Positions 1-7,171 of a DNA stretch of 13,570 bases are shown in pieces (the first letter of the stretch is position 1; every line of letters starts with the position of its first letter). The position numbers and the translations under genes were made by a program. Below the pieces are notes generated by a model, which was not told the origin of the DNA, did no database searches, and saw only the letters and a list, made by a program, of their open reading frames with translations. Source of the DNA: Desulfobulbus sp. (GTDB lineage: Bacteria > Desulfobacterota > Desulfobulbia > Desulfobulbales > Desulfobulbaceae); contig JAQUEZ010000163.1 in NCBI GenBank assembly GCA_028684915.1, positions 1 through 13,570 of the forward strand, in the 5' to 3' direction.

Positions 1-936
1 CAGCTCGACGCGTTCATCATCCTTGCCGGAGCAAAGGATGATGCCCAGCGGCGATTCTTCACCGGGTTTGCGCTCAAATTTATCGAGCCAGCGCAGATAC
101 AGGGCCATCTGGCCGAAATGATCGGGACGAAACTTGTCCAGCTTCAATTCAACGGCCACCAGCCGCCTGAGATCACGGTGAAAGAACAGCAAATCCAGGT
201 AAAAATCATCGCCATCCACTGTCATCCGCTTCTGCCGGGCGATAAAGGAAAACCCCGCCCCCAGCTCCAGCAGAAACGATTCAATCTCCCGCAGGATGGC
301 GGATTCGAGGTCTTTTTCACTATAGCTGTCTTGCAAGCCAAGGAAATCGAGAACATAGGGATCGCGAAAGACCAAATCCGGCGTCATGCGATCCTGTTCA
401 CGCAAGGATTCGAGTTCAGTGCGCGCCAACGCTTCCGGCTTGCGGGAAAGAGCTGTCCGTTCGTAGAGCATGGAAGCGATTTTGTCCCTCAGGGTGCGGA
501 CACTCCAGCGCTCCACCCGGCACATTTCGGCGTAGAACTCCTTCTGTAGAGGCTGTTTCAGGTAGATGATTTCTTTGAAATGGGACCAGCTCAATTGTCT
601 CGACAGCGTAGAGACAATTTCCAGTTCGGGAAAGGTCTCTGAAAACAAGATCATGTGACGCAGGCTTTTCTCGGAAAAACCGCCGCCATAATCCGTGGTC
701 AATTGTTGCGACAGCGTGGCGACAATTTCATCGCCGTAGCCTGCCCGCTCCTTCCTGAGGATATCCTCACAAATGCGTTTGCCGATCCGCCAGTAGAGCA
801 AGGTCATCCCCGCATTGACGGTTACGGCAACCGCAGAACGGGTTTCTTCGATGATTGCCCGGATATCGCCAATCAGGGGATCTGCGGAAGGCCCCCGGCC
901 TTTGTTTGCAGCCGGCGGAGGCGTCTGTTTTTTCAT
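1..936 (-). CDS. DUF1016 / YhcG-family PD-(D/E)XK nuclease, 3' end outside window
   Basis: This is a predicted nuclease of the DUF1016 (YhcG) family. 312 residues are visible and the frame is still open at base 1, so the C-terminus is missing; family members usually have about 340-380 residues. The N-terminal half (about residues 20-175) is the helical DUF1016_N region, with the family-like stretches LLYWRIGKRI and STLSRQLSWSHFKEI. The C-terminal half holds the nuclease fold, with D248 in DDFYLDLLFFH followed by E263 and K265 in VAVELKLDKF, matching the D...ExK core. It then continues with the typical GQMALYLRWLDKFE and GEESPLGIILC segments. The ATG at 934-936 overlaps the hsdM stop codon (ATGA), so it is probably translated by coupling with hsdM. 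The cellular target of this family is not settled. Its place inside a type I restriction operon suggests a defence or accessory nuclease role. The family call is firm; the role is inferred. Confidence 0.9.
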   Translation of the reverse strand, partial: MKKQTPPPAANKGRGPSADPLIGDIRAIIEETRSAVAVTVNAGMTLLYWRIGKRICEDILRKERAGYGDEIVATLSQQLTTDYGGGFSEKSLRHMILFSETFPELEIVSTLSRQLSWSHFKEIIYLKQPLQKEFYAEMCRVERWSVRTLRDKIASMLYERTALSRKPEALARTELESLREQDRMTPDLVFRDPYVLDFLGLQDSYSEKDLESAILREIESFLLELGAGFSFIARQKRMTVDGDDFYLDLLFFHRDLRRLVAVELKLDKFRPDHFGQMALYLRWLDKFERKPGEESPLGIILCSGKDDERVEL

Positions 937-3065
937 CACTCCGCCTCCCCGACAATCTGTTCCAACAGCCCATCGGTTTCCTGCTCCAAGGCGTAGATAT
1001 CGGCCTTGATTTCTTGCAGAGTGCGCGTGGGCGCGGGCTTGTAGAAATGGCGGGTAAAGGAGATCTCGTAACCGATCTGGGTTTTGTCCGGATCGATCCA
1101 GGCGTCCGAGGTATAGGGCAGCACCTCCCGCCGGAAAAAGGCCTCGATGCCGCCCTCTTCCAAGAGGGGGACCTGTTCACTGTCGCGCAGACCGGTGTCG
1201 GGTTCGTATTCGACCACACGGGGCTTGCCCTCCACCTCGGCCGGGAAAAGGCCGTGGATGGGGTCGGGCGTTGTTCCTTTTTTGTGGACCTTTTTGATGA
1301 CTGCGGCGGCTTCATCGCTGGGGTCGCAGAGTTCGCCTTGCAGCAGTTTCCTCCGCTTGGCGGTCAGCTTGAGGCCGAGTTGTTCGGCGTGCTGTTCGCA
1401 GAGATCGATAAAGACGTTCCAGTCCAGATGCGTGCCGACCCCGACGACTTCGGCGAGACCTTGGACCAGTTGGGCCAAGGTCTCTTCACTATTCTGGGTA
1501 CAGATGCGCTCGAATTGCGTCAGCCGGGCCGGGCTCAAGTCGATGGCAAGGCGCAGCGGCCGGTCAACCACCACTTTCCAGTAGCCAAAGGCCTTGTTGG
1601 GAAAAATCTTGGAGTGCTCAGTGGCAACTGGATGCACCACCAGATCGCAGATGGCCTTGATCTGCTCCTCGGAAAATTCGCAATTTTTCTTGCCGAGATT
1701 ACGGCGCAGCGGCACCGACCAGGCGGTGGCATCGATGAGTTGCACCGTGCCCCGACGCGCATTGGACTTGCGATTGGTCAGCACCCAGATGTAGGTGGCG
1801 ATGCCGGTGTTGTAAAACATGTTTTCCGGTAAGGCGATGATTGCCTCCAGCCAGTCGTTTTCGATGATCCAGCGGCGGATGTTGCTTTCGCCCTGACCGG
1901 CGTCGCCGGTGAACAGCGACGAGCCGTTATGGACCTGGGCGATGCGGCTGCCAAGTTTGGTGGAGTGCTTCATCTTGGCCAGCTTGTTGACCAGGAACAT
2001 GAGCTGGCCGTCGCTGGACCGGGTGATCATGGTAAATTCCGGGTCGCCGTTGTGCTGGACGACAAAGCGCGGGTCCTTGATGTCGCCCTTGCCGCCCAAG
2101 CGTTCCAGATCGGTCTTCCAGCTCTTGCCGTAGGGCGGATTGGAGAGCATGAAATCGAATTCCTGGGACGGAAAGGCGTCGCTGGAGAGTGTGGAACCGT
2201 ATTTCATGTTCTCGGCCTCGGCGCCTTCGCCCTTGAGCAGCAGATCGGCCTTGGAGATGGCATAGGTCTCCGGTTGCACCTCCTGACCGAAAAGATGGAT
2301 GGAAACTGCCTTGCCGTGGCTGTTGGCCAACTCGATCAGGCGTTCCTCCGCCACGGTGAGCATGCCGCCGGTGCCGCAGGCCCCGTCGTACACCAGGTAG
2401 GTGGCGGATTCGATCTGGTCCGCCACCGGCAGGAAGATAAGATCGGCCATCAGCTTGACCACGTCGCGGGGGGTGAAGTGCTCGCCAGCCTCCTCGTTGT
2501 TCTCTTCGTTGAATCGACGGATCAGCTCTTCAAAGACAGTGCCCATGGCATGGTTGTCGAGCGCGGGCAGCAGTTCGTTGCCGTCCACGTCGAGCACGGG
2601 CTTGGGGCTGAGGTTGATGCGGGAGTCGAGGAATTTTTCGATCAGATGACCAAGGATATCGGCCTCGATCAGGGTGGGGATCTGGTTACGGAACTTGAAC
2701 TTATCGAGAATTTCCTGCACATTGGCTGAAAAGCCGTCCAGGTAGGCTTCGAAATCGGCCTTGAGTTGCTGCTGTTTGGCGCGGGATTTGAGATCGCGCA
2801 GAGTGAAAGGCGAGATGTTGTAAAAGGCCTCGCCAGCAACTTGGCAGAGCGCGGCGTGTTGATTGGCGATGCCAGCCTTATCCAACTGCGCCTTCATGGC
2901 AAGGACGGCTTCTTTGGTCGGCTCCAGCAGGGCGTCCAGACGGCGGATAACCGTCATCGGCAGGATGGCGTCCCGGTATTTGCCTCGCTGGTACACATCA
3001 CGAAGCACGTCGTCGGCGATACCCCAGATGAAATTGACGATGGTGGTATGAGTGACGTGGTTCAT
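936..3065 (-). CDS. hsdM: Type I restriction-modification DNA methyltransferase subunit HsdM
   Basis: This is the methylation subunit of a type I restriction-modification enzyme. It transfers a methyl group from S-adenosylmethionine to adenine N6 in a site chosen by HsdS. The 709-residue product has an N-terminal HsdM helical domain (about residues 5-150), then the family hallmark HFTPRDVVKLM (196-206). The SAM-binding motif I is YDGACGTGGML (226-236) and the catalytic motif IV is SNPPYGKSW (308-316). A target region follows with ITRSSDGQLMFL and the segment ALPENMFYNTGIATYIWVL. The protein is longer than the usual 480-550 residues: about 150 extra C-terminal residues end in a predicted coiled-coil-like helix (TLQEIKADIYALEQETDGLL). 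The start is supported by AAGGA in the sequence AGAAAGGATAACGAAGC just before the ATG. It is the first gene of the leftward operon, and the nuclease gene overlaps its stop. HsdS and HsdR are expected beyond base 1 but are not visible. Confidence 0.96.
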   Translation of the reverse strand: MNHVTHTTIVNFIWGIADDVLRDVYQRGKYRDAILPMTVIRRLDALLEPTKEAVLAMKAQLDKAGIANQHAALCQVAGEAFYNISPFTLRDLKSRAKQQQLKADFEAYLDGFSANVQEILDKFKFRNQIPTLIEADILGHLIEKFLDSRINLSPKPVLDVDGNELLPALDNHAMGTVFEELIRRFNEENNEEAGEHFTPRDVVKLMADLIFLPVADQIESATYLVYDGACGTGGMLTVAEERLIELANSHGKAVSIHLFGQEVQPETYAISKADLLLKGEGAEAENMKYGSTLSSDAFPSQEFDFMLSNPPYGKSWKTDLERLGGKGDIKDPRFVVQHNGDPEFTMITRSSDGQLMFLVNKLAKMKHSTKLGSRIAQVHNGSSLFTGDAGQGESNIRRWIIENDWLEAIIALPENMFYNTGIATYIWVLTNRKSNARRGTVQLIDATAWSVPLRRNLGKKNCEFSEEQIKAICDLVVHPVATEHSKIFPNKAFGYWKVVVDRPLRLAIDLSPARLTQFERICTQNSEETLAQLVQGLAEVVGVGTHLDWNVFIDLCEQHAEQLGLKLTAKRRKLLQGELCDPSDEAAAVIKKVHKKGTTPDPIHGLFPAEVEGKPRVVEYEPDTGLRDSEQVPLLEEGGIEAFFRREVLPYTSDAWIDPDKTQIGYEISFTRHFYKPAPTRTLQEIKADIYALEQETDGLLEQIVGEAE

Positions 3066-3133
3066 GCTTCGTTATCCTTTCTTCGTGCTGGTAGGGTTGC
3101 GGCATTTGCCCTGGATCTTGGGATTAACTTACT

Positions 3134-3139
3134 GTTATA
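3134..3139 (-). promoter_or_regulatory. Possible -10 element for the leftward hsdM operon
   Basis: Read on the minus strand this is TATAAC, one mismatch from the sigma-70 -10 consensus, about 70 bases before the hsdM start. The hexamer 17 bases upstream reads CTCGAA and is a poor -35. It is therefore only a candidate; activator-dependent or different promoter use is possible. Confidence 0.3.
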
Positions 3140-3320
3140 CTAGCGTACTTGCTCGTTTCGAGTCGTTTTGGGTAGAGCTGGCAGTGCGTTTATTCCGCTG
3201 ATACAGGGAACTCCGCATCCTCTGATTGTGTCTAATTGCCCCAGGCAACCAACGCAATGAAAAAAAAGAACATTTTGAAGCTCCCCGCGCAAAACGACAG
3301 TTTCCCTTTTTTCATAAAGC

Positions 3321-3396
3321 GCCAGGAAATCAGCGGCCATGTTTTCAGTATGAAAATGACAATATGCTCATTTATCACCGCAGCTCATTTCCTGGC
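3321..3396. repeat. Nested inverted repeat, 10-bp outer arms
   Basis: GCCAGGAAAT at 3321-3330 is the perfect reverse complement of ATTTCCTGGC at 3387-3396. Inside, GCGG (3333-3336) can pair with CCGC (3378-3381). In the centre TTTTCA (3342-3347) can pair with TGAAAA (3351-3356), while the overlapping AAATGA (3354-3359) can pair with TCATTT (3368-3373), so two small hairpins compete. It could be a folded RNA leader, a cruciform or the relic of a small mobile repeat. No function is assigned. Confidence 0.5.
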
Positions 3397-3575
3397 TATC
3401 CATCCGGGAGCCGATCTCCCAAAATTTCATGTTTCCTGACAAAGGAGGCAGCAGGAGCGAGGCCGACCAATTCGGGCTGACGTCTGACCGCAAGGGTATT
3501 TCTGTCTGCGGCCGGTTAAAGTTGCCTTGCCGCACTCTTTAATTTACTGGCAACAAAGGGATCTTCTGTTTATTG

Positions 3576-3584
3576 TGGTAAATA
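3576..3584 (+). promoter_or_regulatory. Possible extended -10 promoter of the SDR-cus operon
   Basis: TGGTAAATA resembles an extended -10 (TG, one base, then a TATAAT-like hexamer). It lies about 85 bases before the first gene of the rightward operon. No matching -35 is seen at normal spacing, which an extended -10 can tolerate. A transcript from here would start close to or within the tandem repeat that follows. Confidence 0.22.
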
Positions 3585-3594
3585 TTCAGGTGGC

Positions 3595-3620
3595 GCCATG
3601 TGGTACGGCCATGTGGTACG
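3595..3620 (+). repeat. Perfect 13-bp tandem direct repeat
   Basis: GCCATGTGGTACG occurs twice with no spacer, at 3595-3607 and 3608-3620. It lies 48 bases before the start of the first gene of the efflux operon. It may be a simple replication-slippage duplication, or a pair of binding sites in the promoter or leader. The sequence does not decide between these. Confidence 0.85.
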
Positions 3621-3667
3621 CATTTGCCGAATTGGTCACGGGTTGCACGCCATAACCATGGACGGGA

Positions 3668-4438
3668 ATGACTGATTATACACACAAAACAATTCTGGTA
3701 ACCGGCGGCGCTCAAGGCATTGGCCGGGCAATTGTTTCCCTGTTGCTGGCGCGCAAGGCCAATGTGGCAATCGCCGATTGTGATGTTGAGGCAGGCGAAG
3801 AACTGGCCTCAGTGCTCAACCAACCGCAACAGATTCTGTTTCATCCGACCGATGTCAGTTCGGAAGAGGCTGTGTGTGGCTGCATCTCAGCAGCAATCAC
3901 CCGATTTGGGCGGCTTGACGGTTTGGTCAACAATGCCGGCATTGCCCATCCCGGCAGCACCCGGGTCACTGAACTCTCGCTCGATGCGTGGGAGCGCACG
4001 CTGCGGGTCAATCTCACCGGGGCTTTTCTGATGGCCAAGCATGCTGCACCGCACCTGGAGCGGCACAAAGGCGCCATCGTCAACATCGCCTCCACGCGAG
4101 CCCTGCAATCCGAACCGCATACCGAAGCCTATGCCGCCTCCAAAGGCGGCCTTGTCGCCCTGACCCATGCCCTGGCAATCAGCTTTGCCCACCGAATCCG
4201 AGTCAATGTTGTCCTGCCCGGCTGGATTGACGTCAGCGACTTACAAAAAACGAGCAAGCGGCGTCCCGTTGAACTCCGGTTGGAGGATCACCTCCAACAT
4301 CCCGCCGGCCGGGTGGGTGTTGCGGACGATGTCGCCGCCATGGTGGCCTATCTGCTTTCCGATGAGGCTGCCTTCATCACCGGCCAATCCTTTGTTGTCG
4401 ATGGCGGCATGACCAAGAAGATGATCTATGTCGAGTAG
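3668..4438 (+). CDS. Short-chain dehydrogenase/reductase (classical SDR)
   Basis: A 256-residue NAD(P)-dependent oxidoreductase with a Rossmann fold, presumably cytoplasmic; its substrate cannot be read from the sequence. The cofactor motif TGGAQGIG is at residues 12-19, and D37 at the end of the second strand favours NAD(H) over NADP(H). NNAG is at 88-91. The catalytic tetrad is complete: N115, S142 (VNIAS), Y155 and K159 (YAASK). The C-terminal ITGQSFVVDGGM is the usual SDR ending. Its ribosome binding site is weak (ACGGGA directly before the ATG), and no better in-frame start exists. Its stop codon is 15 bases before the outer-membrane channel gene, whose ribosome binding site overlaps that stop, so it appears to be the first gene of the metal-efflux operon. 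A role in metal or envelope stress, or a metabolic gene caught upstream, are both possible. Confidence 0.93.
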   Translation: MTDYTHKTILVTGGAQGIGRAIVSLLLARKANVAIADCDVEAGEELASVLNQPQQILFHPTDVSSEEAVCGCISAAITRFGRLDGLVNNAGIAHPGSTRVTELSLDAWERTLRVNLTGAFLMAKHAAPHLERHKGAIVNIASTRALQSEPHTEAYAASKGGLVALTHALAISFAHRIRVNVVLPGWIDVSDLQKTSKRRPVELRLEDHLQHPAGRVGVADDVAAMVAYLLSDEAAFITGQSFVVDGGMTKKMIYVE

Positions 4439-4453
4439 GGAGGCTCTCCGCTG

Positions 4454-5758
4454 ATGCAAACCGACCGCCGTGTGGTGCTGTGGCTGCTCTGTTTTATGCT
4501 GTGCGTTGATGCAGGCTTGCTCTGGGCCGGTATCAAGAAGCCGCCACAACAGCAGGAGGTGTTGGAACAACTGATTGCCGAGGCGCAGGCCAACAACCCC
4601 GAGCTTAAGGCCTCGGAGGAGCGCTGGCGCATGAGTGTGGAGCGGGCCAAACAGGCAGGAGCCTTGGAAGATCCGATGATGATGCTTGGCGTTCAGAACG
4701 GTGTTGTGCGCGACCCGCTCGATTTCAAGCGTGACGACACCACTGCCAAGGTAATCGGTCTCAGCCAGAAACTGCCGTTCTACGGCAAGCGTGATTTGAT
4801 GCGTGACGAGGCCGACCGTGGCGCTGAGGCCGAACGCTGGGTGGTCGAGGAGCGGCGTCTTGAGTTGCGGCGAATGGTCAAGGAGGCTTGGGCGCAACTG
4901 TATGTGGTGGATCGTTCCCTAGAGACGGTTAAAACCAGTATCGGCCTGCTTGACGATCTCGTCAGACTGGCGGAATCGATGTACGGCCTCGGCCAGGGCG
5001 GCCAGCAGGAAATCTTTCAGGCGCAACTGGAACGATCCCGAATGGAGGAAATGCGTATCGGCCTGCAACAGCGGCGCACTTCGCTGGCCGCCACCCTCAA
5101 CACCTTGGCGCATCGGCCGCCGGAGACTGCTCTTCCGGTGATTAGCTCGCTGCCGTCGCCGCCGATCACCTTGTCCGCCGAGCAGTTCAACCAAATGGCG
5201 CTCGCCAACCGTCCGGCTTTGAAAACTTTGCAGGTCAAGGTTGATCAGGCCGGAACGGGCGTCAAGTTGGCGGAAAAGGAGCTGTATCCCGATTTCACCG
5301 TTGCGGTGGAATACATGCAACGGGAAGAGGCCATGGAGAGCCGGGGCGATGATATGTACGGCGCGACCCTCTCGTTTAACCTGCCGGTGCAAACTGATCG
5401 TCGGCGCGCCAAGGTGGCCGAGATGGAGGCGGCTCGGCGGATGGCCGTCCAGGAGTTGGCGGGCCAGCAGAATCAGATACGCCTGGCCGTCAGCGACGCC
5501 CTGGCGCAACTCGAACGCAGTCGTCAACTGACCCGCCTTTATGAGGCAGGCATGCTCGATCAGGCAAGAGGAACGTTCGAGGCCACGACTGCCGCCTACC
5601 GGACCGGCAAAGCCGGATTCTCCGAGGTGCTGGCCAGCCGAATGAATCTGCTTGCCTATGAGCGGGACTATCATGGGGCGGTGGCGGATTATCAGATGCA
5701 ATTGGCGGTTCTCGAAAATGCGGTGGGTGTGCCCCTGCCCCCCAACGGGCACCCCTGA
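4454..5758 (+). CDS. cusC: TolC-family outer-membrane efflux channel (CusC-like)
   Basis: This is the outer-membrane factor of the tripartite metal efflux pump: a trimeric channel that takes substrate from the adaptor and RND pump to the outside. The 434-residue product begins with a hydrophobic signal segment (VVLWLLCFMLCVDAGLLWAG, about 7-26), followed by two outer-membrane-efflux repeats (about 35-225 and 245-430) rich in heptad-like helices. LSQKLPFYGKRDL in the first repeat and LSFNLPVQTDRRRAKVAE in the second are typical for the metal-efflux branch of the family. There is no clear lipobox cysteine, unlike E. coli CusC. GGGAGG at 4438-4443, overlapping the SDR stop, sets the start with 10 bases of spacing. 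The adaptor gene starts 46 bases after the stop. The family call is firm; the cusC symbol rests on the neighbouring adaptor and pump. Confidence 0.92.
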   Translation: MQTDRRVVLWLLCFMLCVDAGLLWAGIKKPPQQQEVLEQLIAEAQANNPELKASEERWRMSVERAKQAGALEDPMMMLGVQNGVVRDPLDFKRDDTTAKVIGLSQKLPFYGKRDLMRDEADRGAEAERWVVEERRLELRRMVKEAWAQLYVVDRSLETVKTSIGLLDDLVRLAESMYGLGQGGQQEIFQAQLERSRMEEMRIGLQQRRTSLAATLNTLAHRPPETALPVISSLPSPPITLSAEQFNQMALANRPALKTLQVKVDQAGTGVKLAEKELYPDFTVAVEYMQREEAMESRGDDMYGATLSFNLPVQTDRRRAKVAEMEAARRMAVQELAGQQNQIRLAVSDALAQLERSRQLTRLYEAGMLDQARGTFEATTAAYRTGKAGFSEVLASRMNLLAYERDYHGAVADYQMQLAVLENAVGVPLPPNGHP

Positions 5759-5804
5759 AGAGGAGCAGCAACGCAATCATGGCATCTCTGGTCAAGGAGC
5801 AGGC

Positions 5805-7130
5805 ATGAAAACATCGGGCGTAAAGATGATGCTGGTTGTACTGGTGCTGGGGCTGGCCACGGGTCTGGGCTACCTGCTGGGCCTCAATCGGCATGAGCAC
5901 CAGGCTCCGACGGCCGGGGACAGCGAGGCGGCAGCGGTCCAGTACACCTGTTCGATGCATCCCTTCATCATCCGCGATGCTCCCGGTTCCTGCCCTATCT
6001 GCGGCATGGCCTTGACTCCGGTCAAATCAGGCGAGACTGGTTCCGGCGAGGAGGGCATTCGTATTGACTCCATTACCTTGCAGAACATGGGAGTGCGCAC
6101 TGACAAGGTAACCAGGCGTAGTCTGCAGCGGACCATTCGCACCGTCGGCCTGGTTGCCGTTGCCGATGACCGGCAGTTTGCGGTGACCACCAAGATCGAA
6201 GGCTGGGTGGATCGGCTCCATGTCAACCAAATGGGGCAGGCGGTAAAAAAAGGACAGCCCCTGCTGGAAATCTATAGTCCCGACCTGGTGGCGGCCCAGC
6301 AGGAATATCTGCTGGCTGCAGCCAACCGACGGCGATTAGCCGATAGCCCCTATCCGGAGATCGCCACTGGAGCCGAACGGATGCTGGAAGCGAGTCGCAC
6401 CCGACTGCGCTACTGGGACATCGGCGAGGAGCAGATCCGCACCCTGGCGCGAACCGGGCAAGTGCGTAAAACCCTGGTGCTCACCAGTGAGTATGGCGGC
6501 ATTGTCACCGAGAAAAAGGTGCTGGCAGGCAGCCGGGTCATGGCCGGCGAGGAGCTGCTGCGGATTGCCGACCTTTCCACGGTCTGGATCAATGCTGACC
6601 TCTATGAGTATGAGATGCCCTGGGTCAAGGTCGGGCAAGCGGTACGGGTGGAGTTGCCTCTTGCGGGCGGCAAGACGATTGACGGCAGGATTGCCTATCT
6701 GTATCCGACCCTGGACAGCGAAACCCGGACCCTCAAGGCGCGGATCGAGGTGACAAATCCCGGATTAGAGCTCAAGCCAGCCATGTACGCCCAGGTGAAC
6801 ATCCTTGCCGGGGCAAGCGGAGAAAGCTTGGTGGCGCCAGCGGACGCGGTGCTCAACTCCGGCAAGGGCCAGACCATCTTTGTCGCCAAAGGAGAAGGAC
6901 AGTTCATTCCGCGCAGCGTCACCACCGGACTGCGCGACGATGAAGGCTTTCTACAAATTCTCTCCGGCCTAGCTGAGGGCGAAGCCGTGGTCGTCTCGGC
7001 CCAATTTATGCTCGACTCGGAAAGTCGGCTGCGCGAAGCCCTGGACAAGATGACCAAGCCGTCGCCCCTCAGTGGGCACGACGCCCCCGGCCACCCCGAC
7101 GCCAAAGCCCTGGACGACCTGTTCAAATGA
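5805..7130 (+). CDS. cusB: RND efflux periplasmic adaptor with heavy-metal-binding domain (CusB-like)
   Basis: This is the membrane-fusion protein linking the RND pump to the outer-membrane channel. I chose the ATG at 5805 (441 residues) because AAGGAG lies at 5794-5799 and a hydrophobic membrane anchor follows at once (MMLVVLVLGLATGLGYLL, about 8-25). The longer frame from 5652 would overlap the channel gene and add unrelated residues. Residues 47-73 are a heavy-metal-binding domain with YTCSMHP and CPICGM, so C49, M51, H52, C63, C66 and M68 are candidate Cu/Ag ligands. Barrel-sandwich and hairpin regions follow, with GWVDRLHVNQMGQAVKKGQPLLEIYSPDL (in part) as the lipoyl-like half and LVLTSEYGGIV as the other half. 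Beta-barrel and membrane-proximal domains come next (LSTVWINADLYEYEM; QTIFVAKGEGQFIPRSVTTGL). The C-terminus is His/Pro-rich but has no second metal domain. It lies between the channel and pump genes. Confidence 0.94.
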   Translation: MKTSGVKMMLVVLVLGLATGLGYLLGLNRHEHQAPTAGDSEAAAVQYTCSMHPFIIRDAPGSCPICGMALTPVKSGETGSGEEGIRIDSITLQNMGVRTDKVTRRSLQRTIRTVGLVAVADDRQFAVTTKIEGWVDRLHVNQMGQAVKKGQPLLEIYSPDLVAAQQEYLLAAANRRRLADSPYPEIATGAERMLEASRTRLRYWDIGEEQIRTLARTGQVRKTLVLTSEYGGIVTEKKVLAGSRVMAGEELLRIADLSTVWINADLYEYEMPWVKVGQAVRVELPLAGGKTIDGRIAYLYPTLDSETRTLKARIEVTNPGLELKPAMYAQVNILAGASGESLVAPADAVLNSGKGQTIFVAKGEGQFIPRSVTTGLRDDEGFLQILSGLAEGEAVVVSAQFMLDSESRLREALDKMTKPSPLSGHDAPGHPDAKALDDLFK

Positions 7131-7144
7131 AAGGGGGAACAGTT

Positions 7145-7171
7145 ATGCACGTCGAGGTCCGCCATGCTTGA
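7145..7171 (+). promoter_or_regulatory. Possible 8-codon leader peptide overlapping the cusA start
   Basis: Between the adaptor stop and the pump start, AAGGGGGAA (7131-7139) is a good ribosome binding site placed before an ATG at 7145. That ATG opens a frame encoding MHVEVRHA, and its TGA at 7169-7171 lies just inside the pump gene, forming ATGCTTGA. The pump has its own weaker GAGG site (7154-7157). Ribosomes ending the short frame could reinitiate on the pump, giving translational coupling. It may also be chance. Confidence 0.28.

Larger units (their letters stand above)
3066..3667. other. Gene-free intergenic region between divergent operons
   Basis: About 600 bases between the leftward hsdM operon and the rightward efflux operon. 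It is visibly more AT-rich than the flanking genes. Short frames exist (for example minus 3140-3340 and plus 3226-3480), but none has a convincing ribosome binding site or a recognisable protein. The contents I can support are a weak hsdM -10, a nested inverted repeat at 3321-3396, an AAAGGAGG sequence at 3441-3448 with no start codon after it, a possible extended -10 at 3576-3584 and a 13-bp tandem repeat at 3595-3620. It probably holds the promoters of both operons. Confidence 0.6.

Noticed and set aside
1929..2729. Long plus-strand frame of 266 codons
   Set aside because: It lies wholly antisense to hsdM, which has clear methylase motifs, and its product shows no recognisable domain. The same applies to plus 855-1832.
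3441..3448. Strong Shine-Dalgarno-like AAAGGAGG
   Set aside because: No ATG, GTG or TTG start at a usable distance downstream, so it is either chance or a relic.
3140..3480. Small frames on both strands of the intergenic region (minus 3140-3340, plus 3226-3480)
   Set aside because: No supported ribosome binding site and no protein resemblance. They overlap each other and the inverted repeat.
3658..3675. Five-codon frame overlapping the SDR start, similar in layout to the one before cusA
   Set aside because: Unlike the cusA case there is no ribosome binding site before its ATG, so chance is the simpler explanation.
5652..5804. N-terminal extension of the CusB-like adaptor
   Set aside because: It overlaps the channel gene by over 100 bases, lacks a ribosome binding site and encodes Trp/Arg/Pro-rich residues before the real membrane anchor, which begins right after the ATG at 5805.
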